From: JANNHK01 sp034408875
Lineage (GTDB): Bacteria; Actinomycetota; Acidimicrobiia; IMCC26256; PALSA-610
Direction: 5' to 3'
DNA: 19,907 bases
Assembly: GCA_034408875.1 (NCBI GenBank)
Contig: JAWXCJ010000246.1
Location: 1 to 19,907 of the forward strand
Shown: positions 1 through 7,018 of the stretch, piece after piece
Layout of the letters: each line of letters opens with the position of its first letter
Numbering within the stretch: the stretch's first letter is position 1
Position numbers and translations under genes: made by a program
Notes under the pieces: model-generated
What the model saw: the letters and a program-made list of their open reading frames with translations, nothing else
Databases searched by the model: none
What the model was told of the DNA's origin: nothing

Positions 1-1
1 C

Positions 2-967
2 ACGACGACAACGCCGCCCAGCGGGCCGACGCCGACGACGCTGCCCGCGGCGCCGACGACCACGACCACGACGACCACCGTGCCTCCGGTCCAGCCGTAC
101 TGCACGCTCGCGCCCATCCCTGCCAAGCTCGCGCCCTATACCGGGCACCGTGGTCCCGATGTGGTGGTGCGCACCGATCTCGGTCAGTCGATCCAGGCCG
201 CGGTCGACGCGGCCGCACTGGTCGACGGCGGTGGCAACCCGGTGGGCGACGTCAACGGCGACGGGTACATCATCGTGGCCGTCGCGCGCGACCAATTCGG
301 GAGTCCGAGCGGCAGCGTCACGCAGAGCGTCTTGATCAGCGCGACGTATCCCAGGCCGTTCGTCCTCACCGCGTGCAGCGCGACCCTGCGCGACCCGATC
401 CCGGGCGACGCGACTCCCACGATCCACATCGCGGCGTCGGCGACGTCGCCGTCGGTGAACGTGCTCGGCCGGCCAACGACCATCGCCGTCATCGGTCTCA
501 ACGCGTCGCGCAGCACCAACTCGGCCGCGATCGAAGTTCTGGGCACCCGGCGCTACGTTGCGAACAGCGAAGTCAGCCTAAGCGGCGACGGGTACCGCAT
601 TCTCGGGGACGACAACACGCTGCACAACGGCGAGGCATTCGACAACACTGACGACGGAGTCGTCGTCGTCGGTCAGGGGAACCATCTCGAGGACGTCGAC
701 AGCTACCGCAACGGCGGCGACGGCTTCGACGTGCGCGGTGGCACCACGGCCGGAACCGCGAACCGCTTGCAGCACCTCGTGAGCAACAACTCTGCTTCGG
801 GTTCCGGGGGCGAGAACACCGGCGCCGAGTACCGAGTCCTCAACTACATCATGAATGTCGACGCCCCGATCAAGGCCGACAACAAAAACGTACCCGAGGA
901 CAAATGCGTGTCGTTCCCGGCGGACAGCATCACCAAGAACTTCCCGGTGGTCGAGGTGTGCGAGTAG
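2..967 (+). CDS. Secreted right-handed beta-helix repeat protein, C-terminal part (5' end outside the window)
   Basis: The frame is open to the left edge, where it encodes a Thr/Pro-rich linker (runs of TTTT and PTPTT). The true start therefore lies upstream, and the GTG at 80 is probably only an internal valine. After the linker comes a region typical of the N-terminus of parallel beta-helix proteins: SIQAAVDAA, then a Ca-loop-like DVNGDG motif, then DGYIIVAVA. It is followed by short repeating coils rich in N, G and D (GDDNTLHNGEAFDNTDDG, GNHLEDVDSYRNGGDGFDV). Such proteins are usually exported and bind or cleave polysaccharides, or act as surface proteins, but no catalytic residues can be assigned. 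Thr/Pro linkers usually separate a membrane or signal segment from an extracellular domain, which fits export. The stop TAG abuts the stop of the minus-strand bL37-like gene. The fold call is fairly secure; the function is unknown. Confidence 0.75.
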   Translation, partial: TTTTPPSGPTPTTLPAAPTTTTTTTTVPPVQPYCTLAPIPAKLAPYTGHRGPDVVVRTDLGQSIQAAVDAAALVDGGGNPVGDVNGDGYIIVAVARDQFGSPSGSVTQSVLISATYPRPFVLTACSATLRDPIPGDATPTIHIAASATSPSVNVLGRPTTIAVIGLNASRSTNSAAIEVLGTRRYVANSEVSLSGDGYRILGDDNTLHNGEAFDNTDDGVVVVGQGNHLEDVDSYRNGGDGFDVRGGTTAGTANRLQHLVSNNSASGSGGENTGAEYRVLNYIMNVDAPIKADNKNVPEDKCVSFPADSITKNFPVVEVCE

Positions 968-1051
968 TCAGCGGTGCGCGCGCGGGCGCTTGCCGTGGTT
1001 GGCTTTGTTGCGGCGGGCTCGGAGCTTGCGCTTCTTCGTCTTCTTACTCAC
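968..1051 (-). CDS. bL37-like ribosomal mini-protein (27 aa)
   Basis: The minus strand encodes 27 residues starting at a GTG (bases 1049-1051): MSKKTKKRKLRARRN followed by KANHGKRPRAHR. More than half the residues are Lys or Arg. The tail NKANHGKRP matches what I recall of actinobacterial 50S protein bL37, a roughly 24-residue protein first seen in mycobacterial ribosome structures. The gene is too short for ordinary ORF calling. Its stop abuts the stop of the beta-helix gene, and its start faces away from the YchF-like gene. There is no Shine-Dalgarno sequence, but TAACCT lies exactly 7 nt before the GTG, the layout of a leaderless transcript. The assignment rests on the remembered motif and on composition; the alternative is a chance basic peptide, which I consider unlikely given the promoter. 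Confidence 0.75.
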   Translation of the reverse strand: MSKKTKKRKLRARRNKANHGKRPRAHR

Positions 1052-1058
1052 GGCCGGC

Positions 1059-1064
1059 AGGTTA
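1059..1064 (-). promoter_or_regulatory. -10 element of the bL37-like gene (leaderless layout)
   Basis: On the minus strand the hexamer TAACCT is followed by a 7-nt spacer GCCGGCC and then the GTG start. This places the expected transcription start at or next to the first base of the start codon. No convincing -35 is visible. Confidence 0.6.
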
Positions 1065-1079
1065 GCGGGAGCGCGCCGG

Positions 1080-1085
1080 TAGCCT
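1080..1085 (+). promoter_or_regulatory. -10 element of the YchF-like gene (leaderless layout)
   Basis: TAGCCT is followed by the 7-nt spacer GCCGGCG and then ATG at 1093, with no Shine-Dalgarno sequence. It diverges from the bL37-like promoter 15 bp away and mirrors it. The 14-mers from GCCGGCAGG outward match at 12 of 14 positions as an inverted repeat over 1053-1091. Confidence 0.6.
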
Positions 1086-1092
1086 GCCGGCG

Positions 1093-2109
1093 ATGGAGAA
1101 TCTGGGCATCGTCGGGTTCACGGGGGCGGGCGCGAACCGCCTGTTCGCAGCCATGACGGGCCTCCCCGCGCCCAGCGAGTACGAGGCGGCCGTCGGCATC
1201 GCGACCGTGCCCGACGAGCGCCTCGACCGCCTGGCCGCCATGTCGGAATCGAAGAAGGTCGTACCGACCGGCTTCGAGCTGGTGCACCTGGCCCTGCCGC
1301 CGGGCTCGAAGCCGGGTGAGGGCCTGGGGGCCAAGGTGCTCGGGGCGCTGCGCAACACCGACGCCATCCTCATCGTGCTGCGGGCGTTCGCCGAGAGCGG
1401 CGTCGCCGCCGACCCCGAGGGCGACCTGGTCGCCATCGAGCTCGAGCTGGTCATGGCCGACCTCACGAGTGTCGAACAGCGCCTCGAACGCACCCGGAAG
1501 GCGTCGCGCACCGCAGCCAAGGAAGTCGCGGCCGAGATGGCCGCGCTCGAGAAGGCGGTCGCCGAACTCTCCGACGGCACGCCGATTTCGCGCTCGTCAC
1601 TCAATGCCGCCGAGCGCGAGCTACTCGCGCCGATCTTCTTGTTCACCCAGAAGCCCGTGCTGATCGTGGCCAACACGGGTGAACAGGTCGACGGCTCGAC
1701 CACAGTGCCCGACGCGCTCGTCGTGCCCGTCGACATCGAAGCCGAGATCGCCGCCTGCGACCCGGCCGACCGCGACGACATGCGCGCCATGTACGGCCTG
1801 GGTGCCTCGGCGCTCGACGTCGTGGCCCAGGGCGCCTATCACCTGCTCGGCCGGCGCACGTTCCTCACGACGGGCGACAAGGAGTCGCGCGCGTGGACGT
1901 TTCGTGCCGGCGCCAAGGCACCCGAGTGTGCGGGCGTGATCCACTCCGACCTGCAGCGAGGGTTCATCCGGGCCGAGGTCATCCACTGGGACGAGTTGCT
2001 CGAGATCGGTTCGTGGTCGAAGGCCCGCGACGTCGGCAAGCTGCGCGTCGAGGGCAAGGACTACGAAGTGGCCGACGGCGACGTCCTCGAAATCCGTTTC
2101 AACGTGTAA
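1093..2109 (+). CDS. YchF/OLA1-family protein with degenerate GTPase site (DUF933 C-terminal domain)
   Basis: The 338-residue protein aligns along its whole length with YchF, the Obg-family ATPase/GTPase that associates with ribosomes. The C-terminus is well kept: FLTTGDKESRAWTF, then RGFIRAEVIHWDELL, then VEGKDYEVADGDVLEIRFNV, which is the DUF933/TGS region. The coiled-coil insertion is also recognisable at about residues 115-165. The nucleotide site is not kept. In the P-loop at residues 5-18, the GKST of YchF is replaced by G-A-N-R, so the essential Lys is lost. The DIAGLV (G3) segment reads LALPPG, and the G1-G2 loop is shortened. KPGEGLGAKVLGALRN is still recognisable. The protein is probably non-hydrolysing and may act as a ribosome-associated factor or a paralogue of a true YchF elsewhere. 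Its stop overlaps the start of the DUF192 gene by one base (TAATG). ATG at 1093 is supported by the TAGCCT-N7 promoter. Confidence 0.85.
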   Translation: MENLGIVGFTGAGANRLFAAMTGLPAPSEYEAAVGIATVPDERLDRLAAMSESKKVVPTGFELVHLALPPGSKPGEGLGAKVLGALRNTDAILIVLRAFAESGVAADPEGDLVAIELELVMADLTSVEQRLERTRKASRTAAKEVAAEMAALEKAVAELSDGTPISRSSLNAAERELLAPIFLFTQKPVLIVANTGEQVDGSTTVPDALVVPVDIEAEIAACDPADRDDMRAMYGLGASALDVVAQGAYHLLGRRTFLTTGDKESRAWTFRAGAKAPECAGVIHSDLQRGFIRAEVIHWDELLEIGSWSKARDVGKLRVEGKDYEVADGDVLEIRFNV

Positions 2110-2438
2110 TGCCTTGGTTGGTGCGGGGCGACGACGTGCTGGCTGCGGCCGAAGTCGTGGTTTCGGGGCGGCTGCGGCGCCGAGGCCTCACGGGACGCGA
2201 GGGACTCGACGGTGTGCTCGTCATCCGTCCGTGCCGGCAGGTGCACACGTTCGGGATGCATTTCCCGATCGATGTCGCGTTCTGCGACCGCTACGGGTTC
2301 GTGCTGCACACGACGTCGATGGCGGCCCGCCGTGTCTCGCGGCCGGTGTGGCGCTCGTATTTCGCGGTGGAGGCGCCCGAGGGCGCGTTCGAACGCTGGG
2401 CCCTCAAGCCGGGCGACGTCATCGAAGTGCGAGGCTGA
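2109..2438 (+). CDS. DUF192 family protein
   Basis: The 109-residue protein begins MPWLVRGDDVLAAAEVV, and its TAATG overlap with the YchF-like gene implies coupled translation. It has the DUF192 signature: the segment GLDGVLVIRPCRQVHTFGMH followed by PIDVAFCDRYGFVL, then the C-terminal AFERWALKPGDVIEV. Many DUF192 proteins are exported, but this one has no signal peptide or lipobox and looks cytoplasmic. The biochemical role of the family is not established. The ATG at 2109 is preferred over longer in-frame extensions because they would lie inside the YchF-like gene and the family homology begins here. Confidence 0.88.
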   Translation: MPWLVRGDDVLAAAEVVVSGRLRRRGLTGREGLDGVLVIRPCRQVHTFGMHFPIDVAFCDRYGFVLHTTSMAARRVSRPVWRSYFAVEAPEGAFERWALKPGDVIEVRG

Positions 2439-2448
2439 GCCGCTCAGC
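2434..2448 (+). terminator. Small hairpin at the convergent DUF192/AbrB junction
   Basis: GCTGAGC-C-GCTCAGC is a perfect inverted repeat that includes the DUF192 stop codon. It lies in the 45-bp gap between two converging genes and could end transcription from either side. No U-run follows, so this is only a weak terminator candidate. Confidence 0.3.
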
Positions 2449-2483
2449 TCGAACTCGTACTCAGGACCCGGAAGCGAGAGAAC

Positions 2484-2726
2484 TCAGGCCGGATTGAGTT
2501 CCCGCGCGCAGTCCTTGCAGACGTGCTTCTCGTGCAGTTGGCGCAGGTTGTCCGGTGCTCCGCAGATCGCGCACTCAGGCTCGATCTTGTTGAGGACCAA
2601 GCGGCCCTCTTCTACGCGGATGTCGAGCAGGTCGCCCTGACGAATTCCCAGAATCTTCCTAAGCTCAGCCGGAACCACCACTCGGCCAAGTTGGTCGATT
2701 CGGCGTGCCGTGCCGATCGTTCTCAC
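2484..2726 (-). CDS. AbrB/SpoVT-family transcriptional regulator with C-terminal Cys4 zinc knuckle
   Basis: The protein has 80 residues. Residues 6-48 form the swapped-hairpin AbrB DNA-binding fold (RRIDQLGRVVVPAELRKILG, then GDLLDIRVEEGRLVLNKI). Residues 52-73 carry C52-x2-C55 and C70-x2-C73, which should bind one zinc ion. AbrB-fold proteins bind DNA as dimers or tetramers and often repress their own genes. The GTG start at 2724-2726 is forced by an in-frame stop 9 bases further upstream; there is only a weak GAAG ribosome site. The gene diverges from tatD across a 191-bp region holding two inverted repeats. In Bacillus subtilis abrB also lies next to metS-tatD, so this neighbour may be ancestral. 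The regulon is unknown. Confidence 0.88.
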   Translation of the reverse strand: MRTIGTARRIDQLGRVVVPAELRKILGIRQGDLLDIRVEEGRLVLNKIEPECAICGAPDNLRQLHEKHVCKDCARELNPA

Positions 2727-2777
2727 AGTTCTTCAGCCCCCAGTCCCAGCCTCGCCGTCCCCACATCGGGCGAGGTT

Positions 2778-2798
2778 CACTCGGCGTCGGACCGAGTG
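2778..2798. repeat. Inverted repeat CACTCGG-N7-CCGAGTG upstream of the abrB-like gene
   Basis: The perfect 7-bp arms are separated by 7 nt, within the probable abrB leader. It could form an RNA hairpin or be an operator half-site pair for the dimeric AbrB-type protein. Function is inferred only from position. Confidence 0.4.
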
Positions 2799-2872
2799 GG
2801 ACCGAAAGGAATATACACCCAAAAAGCCGCAGGTTGGTAGGGCCATCCGTCCAGTTAATTCCACCCAGGTCA

Positions 2873-2888
2873 TCACCCGCCCGGGTGA
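2873..2888. repeat. Inverted repeat TCACCCG-CC-CGGGTGA upstream of tatD
   Basis: The perfect 7-bp arms have a 2-nt centre, and the repeat ends 29 nt before the tatD ATG. This is a typical place and size for a dimeric repressor site. It is a different sequence from the repeat at 2778. Confidence 0.4.
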
Positions 2889-2917
2889 GGTGGGCCGCCG
2901 GGCAGAATGAGGCCCCC

Positions 2918-3687
<770 letters not shown>

Positions 3688-3691
<4 letters not shown>

Positions 3692-4494
3692 ACGTCCGCG
3701 CCGTCCTTGCCGCGCACGGACTCCGGCCCAGCAAGGCGCTCGGCCAGAACTTCCTCGCCGACCCGAACATGGCCGCGCACATCGTGCGCCTCGCCGGCAT
3801 CGACGCGGGCGACCGCGTCGTCGAAGTCGGACCCGGGCTCGGATCGCTCACGCTGGCGCTGACCGACGCGGGTGCATCGGTGCTCGCGGTCGAGCTCGAC
3901 CGGCACCTCCTGCCCGCGCTGGGCGAGACGGTCGCGGGCCGACCGGTCGAGATCGTTTCGGCCGACGCGCTCGACGCCGACTGGCCGGCGCTGCTCGGTG
4001 CGCATGACCGCTGGGCGATGGTGTCGAACCTGCCCTACAACGTGGCGACGAGCGTCGTGGTGCGGGCGCTCGAAACCGCGCCGATGGTCGACCGGTTTCT
4101 CGTCATGGTGCAGCGGGAGGTGGGCGAGCGCATGGCTGCGGGCGCGGGCGACGGCGCGTACGGTGCCGTCTCGGTGAAGATCGCGTACTACGCCGACGCG
4201 CAGGTGGTCGGTACCGTGCCGCCGACGGTGTTCGTGCCGCGGCCCAACGTCGAGAGCGCGCTGGTGCGCATGATTCGCCGACCGCCGCCGGTCGACGTGG
4301 CCGACCCCGAGCGCATGTTCACGCTCGTGCGCGCCGGGTTCGCGACCCGCCGCAAGACGTTGCGCAACGCGCTGGCGGCGGTGTTCGGGGCCGAGTCGGC
4401 CGCGGTCCTCGAACGGGCCGGCATCGATCCCAAGGCGCGCGCGGAGACGCTCGACCTGGTGCAGTGGGCCCGATTGGCCGAGGTCACCGAGTGA
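3688..4494 (+). CDS. rsmA: 16S rRNA (adenine1518-N6/adenine1519-N6)-dimethyltransferase
   Basis: The protein has 268 residues, the usual RsmA/KsgA length. Signature motifs are KALGQNFL (16-23), the SAM-binding EVGPGLGSLT (46-55), the acidic VELD that contacts the SAM ribose, the catalytic NLPYNVAT (from about 114), VPRPNVESALV, and the C-terminal FATRRKTLRNAL. The enzyme dimethylates two adjacent adenines near the 3' end of 16S rRNA during late small-subunit assembly. The GTG start overlaps the tatD stop (GTGA). The segment upstream in this frame lies inside tatD and shows no family similarity. Next downstream, after 77 bp, is ispE, the usual neighbour in actinomycetes and bacilli. Confidence 0.96.
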
Positions 4495-4545
4495 TTCGGC
4501 CGGGCGAAGGTCGGAGGCGCGGACTGTCATCCGACGAGCCGTGGA

Positions 4546-4576
4546 GATGGAGCGCCGGAGGCCGTAGCCGCATGAT
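4546..4576 (+). promoter_or_regulatory. Translation-start leader of ispE, near-copy of the eno leader
   Basis: The 26 bases before the ispE ATG, plus the first five bases of the gene, match the corresponding 31 bases of eno (16493-16523) at 26 positions. The last 14 (CGTAGCCGCATGAT) are identical. Both contain a GGAGG or GGAAGG ribosome site 9-10 nt before the ATG. Confidence 0.6.
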
Positions 4577-5351
4577 CGTCGTCTCTTCAAAGCTCACGTT
4601 GTCGTTGCGCGTGCTCGGAACGCGCGCCGACGGGTTTCACGATCTCGAAGCGCTGACCGTCGCGATCGACGAACCGCACGACGAGCTGACGGTGGACGCG
4701 GCCGCGCGCACGACGATCGTTGTCAGCGGGCCGTTCGCGGCGGGTGTGCCGCTCGACGGGACGAACCTCGCGGTGCGCGCCGCCGAACTCGCCGGTGTGC
4801 CGGTCGCGATCACGTTGCACAAGGGCATCCCGCACGGAGCGGGATTGGGCGGCGGCTCGGCCGACGCGGCCGCGGTGCTCGTCGCGCTCGGGCGGCCCGA
4901 TCTCGCGGCCGAACTCGGTTCCGACGTCCCGTTCTGCGTGCACGGCGACGCGGCGTGGATGCGAGGGCGGGGAGAGATCCTCGAACCCGCGGCGGTGCCC
5001 GCGCTCGACATTGTCATCGCGGTGCCGCCGTTCGGATGTTCGACCCCCGCGGTCTACCGGGCGTGGGACGACCTGGGCGGGCCGACGGGCCGAACCGTCG
5101 ACGGTGGCGTCACGGGGCTCCCGCCGCTCGGCAACGACCTGGAGCCCGCGGCCGAGCATGTCGAGCCGAGGCTGGCCGCGTTCCGCCGATCAGTCGAAGC
5201 CGCGGCGGGCCGGCCCGCGCTGCTCGCGGGCAGCGGGTCGGCGTACGCAGTGATTGCCTCGGGTGACGCTGACCTGCACACCCGCGTACAACGCGCGGTG
5301 GGGGGCGCGGTGGGGGGCGCGGTGTTCGCCGCGAGCTACTTGCCCTGCTGA
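4572..5351 (+). CDS. ispE: 4-(cytidine 5'-diphospho)-2-C-methyl-D-erythritol kinase, compact form
   Basis: IspE phosphorylates CDP-methylerythritol in the MEP route to isoprenoids, including the undecaprenyl carrier. This is a GHMP kinase. It has the substrate-site start SSKLTLSLRVLGTRADGFHD with the conserved Lys (K7), the ATP loop GAGLGGGSADAAAVL, the catalytic Asp in LGSDVPFCV, and the C-terminal LLAGSGSAYAV. At 259 residues it is short: compared with E. coli IspE it lacks about 11 residues between VLVAL and LGSDVP and about 10 before the ATP loop. The Asn of the usual AKxNL motif is Thr. The ATG at 4572 has a good GGAGG site; upstream in-frame sequence shows no homology. The last 16 bases overlap the bS22-like gene on the other strand. 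Confidence 0.92.
   Translation: MIVVSSKLTLSLRVLGTRADGFHDLEALTVAIDEPHDELTVDAAARTTIVVSGPFAAGVPLDGTNLAVRAAELAGVPVAITLHKGIPHGAGLGGGSADAAAVLVALGRPDLAAELGSDVPFCVHGDAAWMRGRGEILEPAAVPALDIVIAVPPFGCSTPAVYRAWDDLGGPTGRTVDGGVTGLPPLGNDLEPAAEHVEPRLAAFRRSVEAAAGRPALLAGSGSAYAVIASGDADLHTRVQRAVGGAVGGAVFAASYLPC
5293..5324. repeat. 12-bp tandem repeat inside the 3' end of ispE
   Basis: The unit GCGCGGTGGGGG occurs 2.7 times without a mismatch and encodes AVGGAVGGAV near the IspE C-terminus. Repeat-number change would keep the frame, since the unit is 12 bp. Confidence 0.8.
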
Positions 5352-5437
5352 CGACGCTGCCAGCGGGTCTTCTTGAGAAGCTTCTTGTGCTTCTTTTTCC
5401 TCATGCGCTTGCGGCGCTTTTTGATCAGCGAACCCAT
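5336..5437 (-). CDS. bS22-like small ribosomal protein / AURKAIP1-COX24 domain mini-protein (33 aa)
   Basis: The minus strand encodes 33 residues from ATG (5435-5437): MGSLIKKRRKRMRKKKHKK, then LLKKTRWQRRQQGK. The pattern MGS-IKKRRKRM-KKKHRKLL--TR-QRR is that of the actinobacterial 30S protein bS22, 33 residues in mycobacteria, which belongs to the AURKAIP1/COX24 (mitochondrial mS38) domain family. Length, charge and motif all fit. The gene overlaps the last 16 bases of ispE tail to tail and diverges from tRNA-Gln/glmU. It has no Shine-Dalgarno sequence; TAGCGT 11 nt before the ATG may be the -10 of a very short leader. It is easily missed because of its size and overlap. Confidence 0.92.
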   Translation of the reverse strand: MGSLIKKRRKRMRKKKHKKLLKKTRWQRRQQGK

Positions 5438-5448
5438 GGCGAAGAGCA

Positions 5449-5454
5449 ACGCTA
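5449..5454 (-). promoter_or_regulatory. Candidate -10 of the bS22-like gene
   Basis: TAGCGT on the minus strand lies 11 nt before the ATG. This would give a leader of only a few bases, consistent with the absence of a ribosome site. Confidence 0.4.
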
Positions 5455-5492
5455 CCGGAAGCGCCGCAGGCCCCGGCAATCGCGGTCAGGGG

Positions 5493-5524
5493 TCCGCTCC
5501 CCGCCGGGTATCGTCGGGAGCGGA
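5493..5524 (+). promoter_or_regulatory. Candidate tRNA-Gln/glmU promoter inside a 9-bp inverted repeat
   Basis: TCCGCTCCC (5493-5501) and GGGAGCGGA (5516-5524) are perfect 9-bp arms 14 nt apart. The spacer contains TATCGT (5509-5514), a good -10 placed 11 nt before the first base of the tRNA. The repeat therefore brackets the -10 and ends one base before the tRNA. It could be an operator or a processing hairpin. No strong -35 is seen. Confidence 0.45.
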
Positions 5525-5525
5525 T

Positions 5526-5596
5526 TCGGGGGTGGTGTAAAGGCAGCACGAGGTCCTTTGGAGTCCTAGGTCGAGGTTCGAAACCTCGCCCCCGAG
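5526..5596 (+). tRNA. tRNA-Gln (anticodon UUG)
   Basis: The cloverleaf is built by eye. Acceptor stem is TCGGGGG/CCCCCGA (7 pairs). The D arm is GTG...CAC with GG in the loop. The anticodon stem is AGGTC/GTCCT around the loop CTTTGGA, with anticodon TTG at 5558-5560. The variable loop is AGGT, the T arm is CGAGG-TTCGAAA-CCTCG, and the discriminator is G. CCA is not encoded, as is common in actinomycetes. One U-U mismatch sits in the anticodon stem (5554/5564). It lies just upstream of glmU, a placement also found in mycobacteria, and is probably transcribed with it or separately from the TATCGT promoter. Confidence 0.93.
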
Positions 5597-5623
5597 CGAC
5601 CTCCGGTCCACGAGGAAGCGCAG

Positions 5624-7018
5624 ATGAGCCAATACAGGCCGTTGTCCGCAGTCGTGCTCGCCGCGGGCGAGGGAACGCGGATGCGGTCGGGCACGCCAAA
5701 GGTCCTGCACTCGCTGTGCGGACGGCCCATGGTGTTGCACGTCGTCGACGCGTTGGGTGAGTTGCCGCTCGAACGGATCATCATCGTCGTCGGCCACGGC
5801 GCGGAACGGGTCACGAAGACGTTGCAGGAACAGCTGGTGACCGAAGTCGACGTCGAGTTCGTCGAGCAACACGTACAACAGGGCACGGGCGACGCGATGG
5901 CCGTAGCGTTGAGCGCGTTCGAAGACCTCGACGCCGAAGACGACATCCTCGTGCTCCCGGCCGACACGCCGCTGTTGCGGGCCGAGACCATGGCCCGGCT
6001 CGCGACCGAGCACCGGCTCCAAGACGCCGCCGCCACGGTGCTCACGGCCCGGCTGGCCGACTCGACCGGATACGGCCGTATCGTGCGGGGCAAGAACGAC
6101 TGGATCGCCAAGGTCGTCGAGCACGCCGATGCGACGCCCGACGAGCGCGACATCGACGAGGTGAACACGTCGATCTACTGCTTCCGGCGGAACCTGTTGG
6201 CGCCCGCGCTGCGCCGCCTCAGCCCGGAAAACGCGCAGGGCGAGTACTACCTGACCGACGCGCTCGAAGTGCTCAGTTCCGCCGGGCACAAGGTTGTCGC
6301 GGTCGCCGCGGCCGACGCGGTGGAGGCCGTCGGCGTCAACGACCGCGTGCAGCTCGCGGCGGCCGAGGCCGAACTGCGGTTGCGCATCAACCAGCGCTGG
6401 ATGCGTGAGGGCGTCACGATGGTCGACCCGTCGCGCACGTACATCGACGCGACGGTCGAACTCGACCCCGACGTGCGGCTGCTGCCCGGCGTCATTCTCG
6501 AAGGGCGCACGTCGATCGGAACCGGATCCGTCATCGGCCCCGACTGCCACCTCAGCGACACGGTTGTCGGGGAACGGGTCGTCGTGCGGCTCGCCGTCGC
6601 CCGCGAGGCCGAGATCGGCGACGACTGCGAGATCGGTCCGTTCGCGTACATCCGGCCGGGCACGCGCCTGGGGGCGGGCGTGAAGATCGGCACGTACGTC
6701 GAGGTGAAGAACTCCGAGATCGGTGCGGGGTCGAAGATCCCACATCTTTCCTACGTCGGTGACACCGACGTCGGTGTCAACGCCAACCTGGGCGCCGGCA
6801 CCATCACCGCCAACTACGACGGGCGCGAGAAACACCGCACGACCATCGGTGACGGGGTCCACACCGGTGTCCACACGTCGCTCGTCGCGCCGGTCGAGGT
6901 CGGCGACGGATCCGAGACCGGCGCCGGGTCGGTTGTGACCCGCGACGTGCCGCCCGGACAGCTCGTCAAAGGAAGTCCCGCCCGCGTGGCCCGCCCCGTG
7001 CGCGAGGATGAGGAGTAA
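5624..7018 (+). CDS. glmU: Bifunctional N-acetylglucosamine-1-phosphate uridyltransferase / glucosamine-1-phosphate acetyltransferase
   Basis: GlmU makes UDP-GlcNAc for peptidoglycan in the cytoplasm. The 464-residue protein has both domains. The N-terminal Rossmann uridyltransferase carries LAAGEGTRMRSGTPKVLH (12-29), QQGTGDA and LPADTPLL. The C-terminal left-handed beta-helix acetyltransferase has hexapeptide repeats from about residue 270, including VEVKNSEIGAGSKIPHLSYV, VGVNANLGAGTITANYDG with the catalytic His upstream, and LVKGSPARVARP. Start ATG 5624 has a GAGGAAG ribosome site 5-8 nt upstream. The stop overlaps the prs start (TAATG), so the two are coupled. Length and motifs are normal for the family. 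Confidence 0.97.
   Translation: MSQYRPLSAVVLAAGEGTRMRSGTPKVLHSLCGRPMVLHVVDALGELPLERIIIVVGHGAERVTKTLQEQLVTEVDVEFVEQHVQQGTGDAMAVALSAFEDLDAEDDILVLPADTPLLRAETMARLATEHRLQDAAATVLTARLADSTGYGRIVRGKNDWIAKVVEHADATPDERDIDEVNTSIYCFRRNLLAPALRRLSPENAQGEYYLTDALEVLSSAGHKVVAVAAADAVEAVGVNDRVQLAAAEAELRLRINQRWMREGVTMVDPSRTYIDATVELDPDVRLLPGVILEGRTSIGTGSVIGPDCHLSDTVVGERVVVRLAVAREAEIGDDCEIGPFAYIRPGTRLGAGVKIGTYVEVKNSEIGAGSKIPHLSYVGDTDVGVNANLGAGTITANYDGREKHRTTIGDGVHTGVHTSLVAPVEVGDGSETGAGSVVTRDVPPGQLVKGSPARVARPVREDEE

Larger units (their letters stand above)
2727..2917. promoter_or_regulatory. Divergent control region between the abrB-like gene and tatD
   Basis: This 191-bp gap is locally AT-richer than its surroundings (about 2805-2865). 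It holds two inverted repeats, listed separately. On the minus strand, TATATT at about 2811-2816 is the best -10-like hexamer for the abrB-like gene, which would give a leader of roughly 75-80 nt. On the plus strand, CAGAAT at 2903-2908, 9 nt before the tatD ATG, could serve a nearly leaderless tatD transcript. No clear -35 is seen for either. Confidence 0.4.

Noticed and set aside
968..1082. Plus-strand frames through the bL37-like region
   Set aside because: They are reverse reads of the Lys/Arg codons (Leu/Phe/Ala-rich), with no independent support.
2705..2917. Upstream in-frame extension of tatD
   Set aside because: It runs through the AT-richer divergent control region and overlaps the abrB start. 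No family similarity is seen before VDAHCH.
4464..4571. Longer ispE start giving an Arg-rich N-terminal extension
   Set aside because: The extension lacks homology, and a good GGAGG site favours 4572.
5387..5569. 60-codon plus-strand frame over the bS22-like gene and tRNA-Gln
   Set aside because: It overlaps a tRNA and a conserved antisense gene; it has no motif and no ribosome site.
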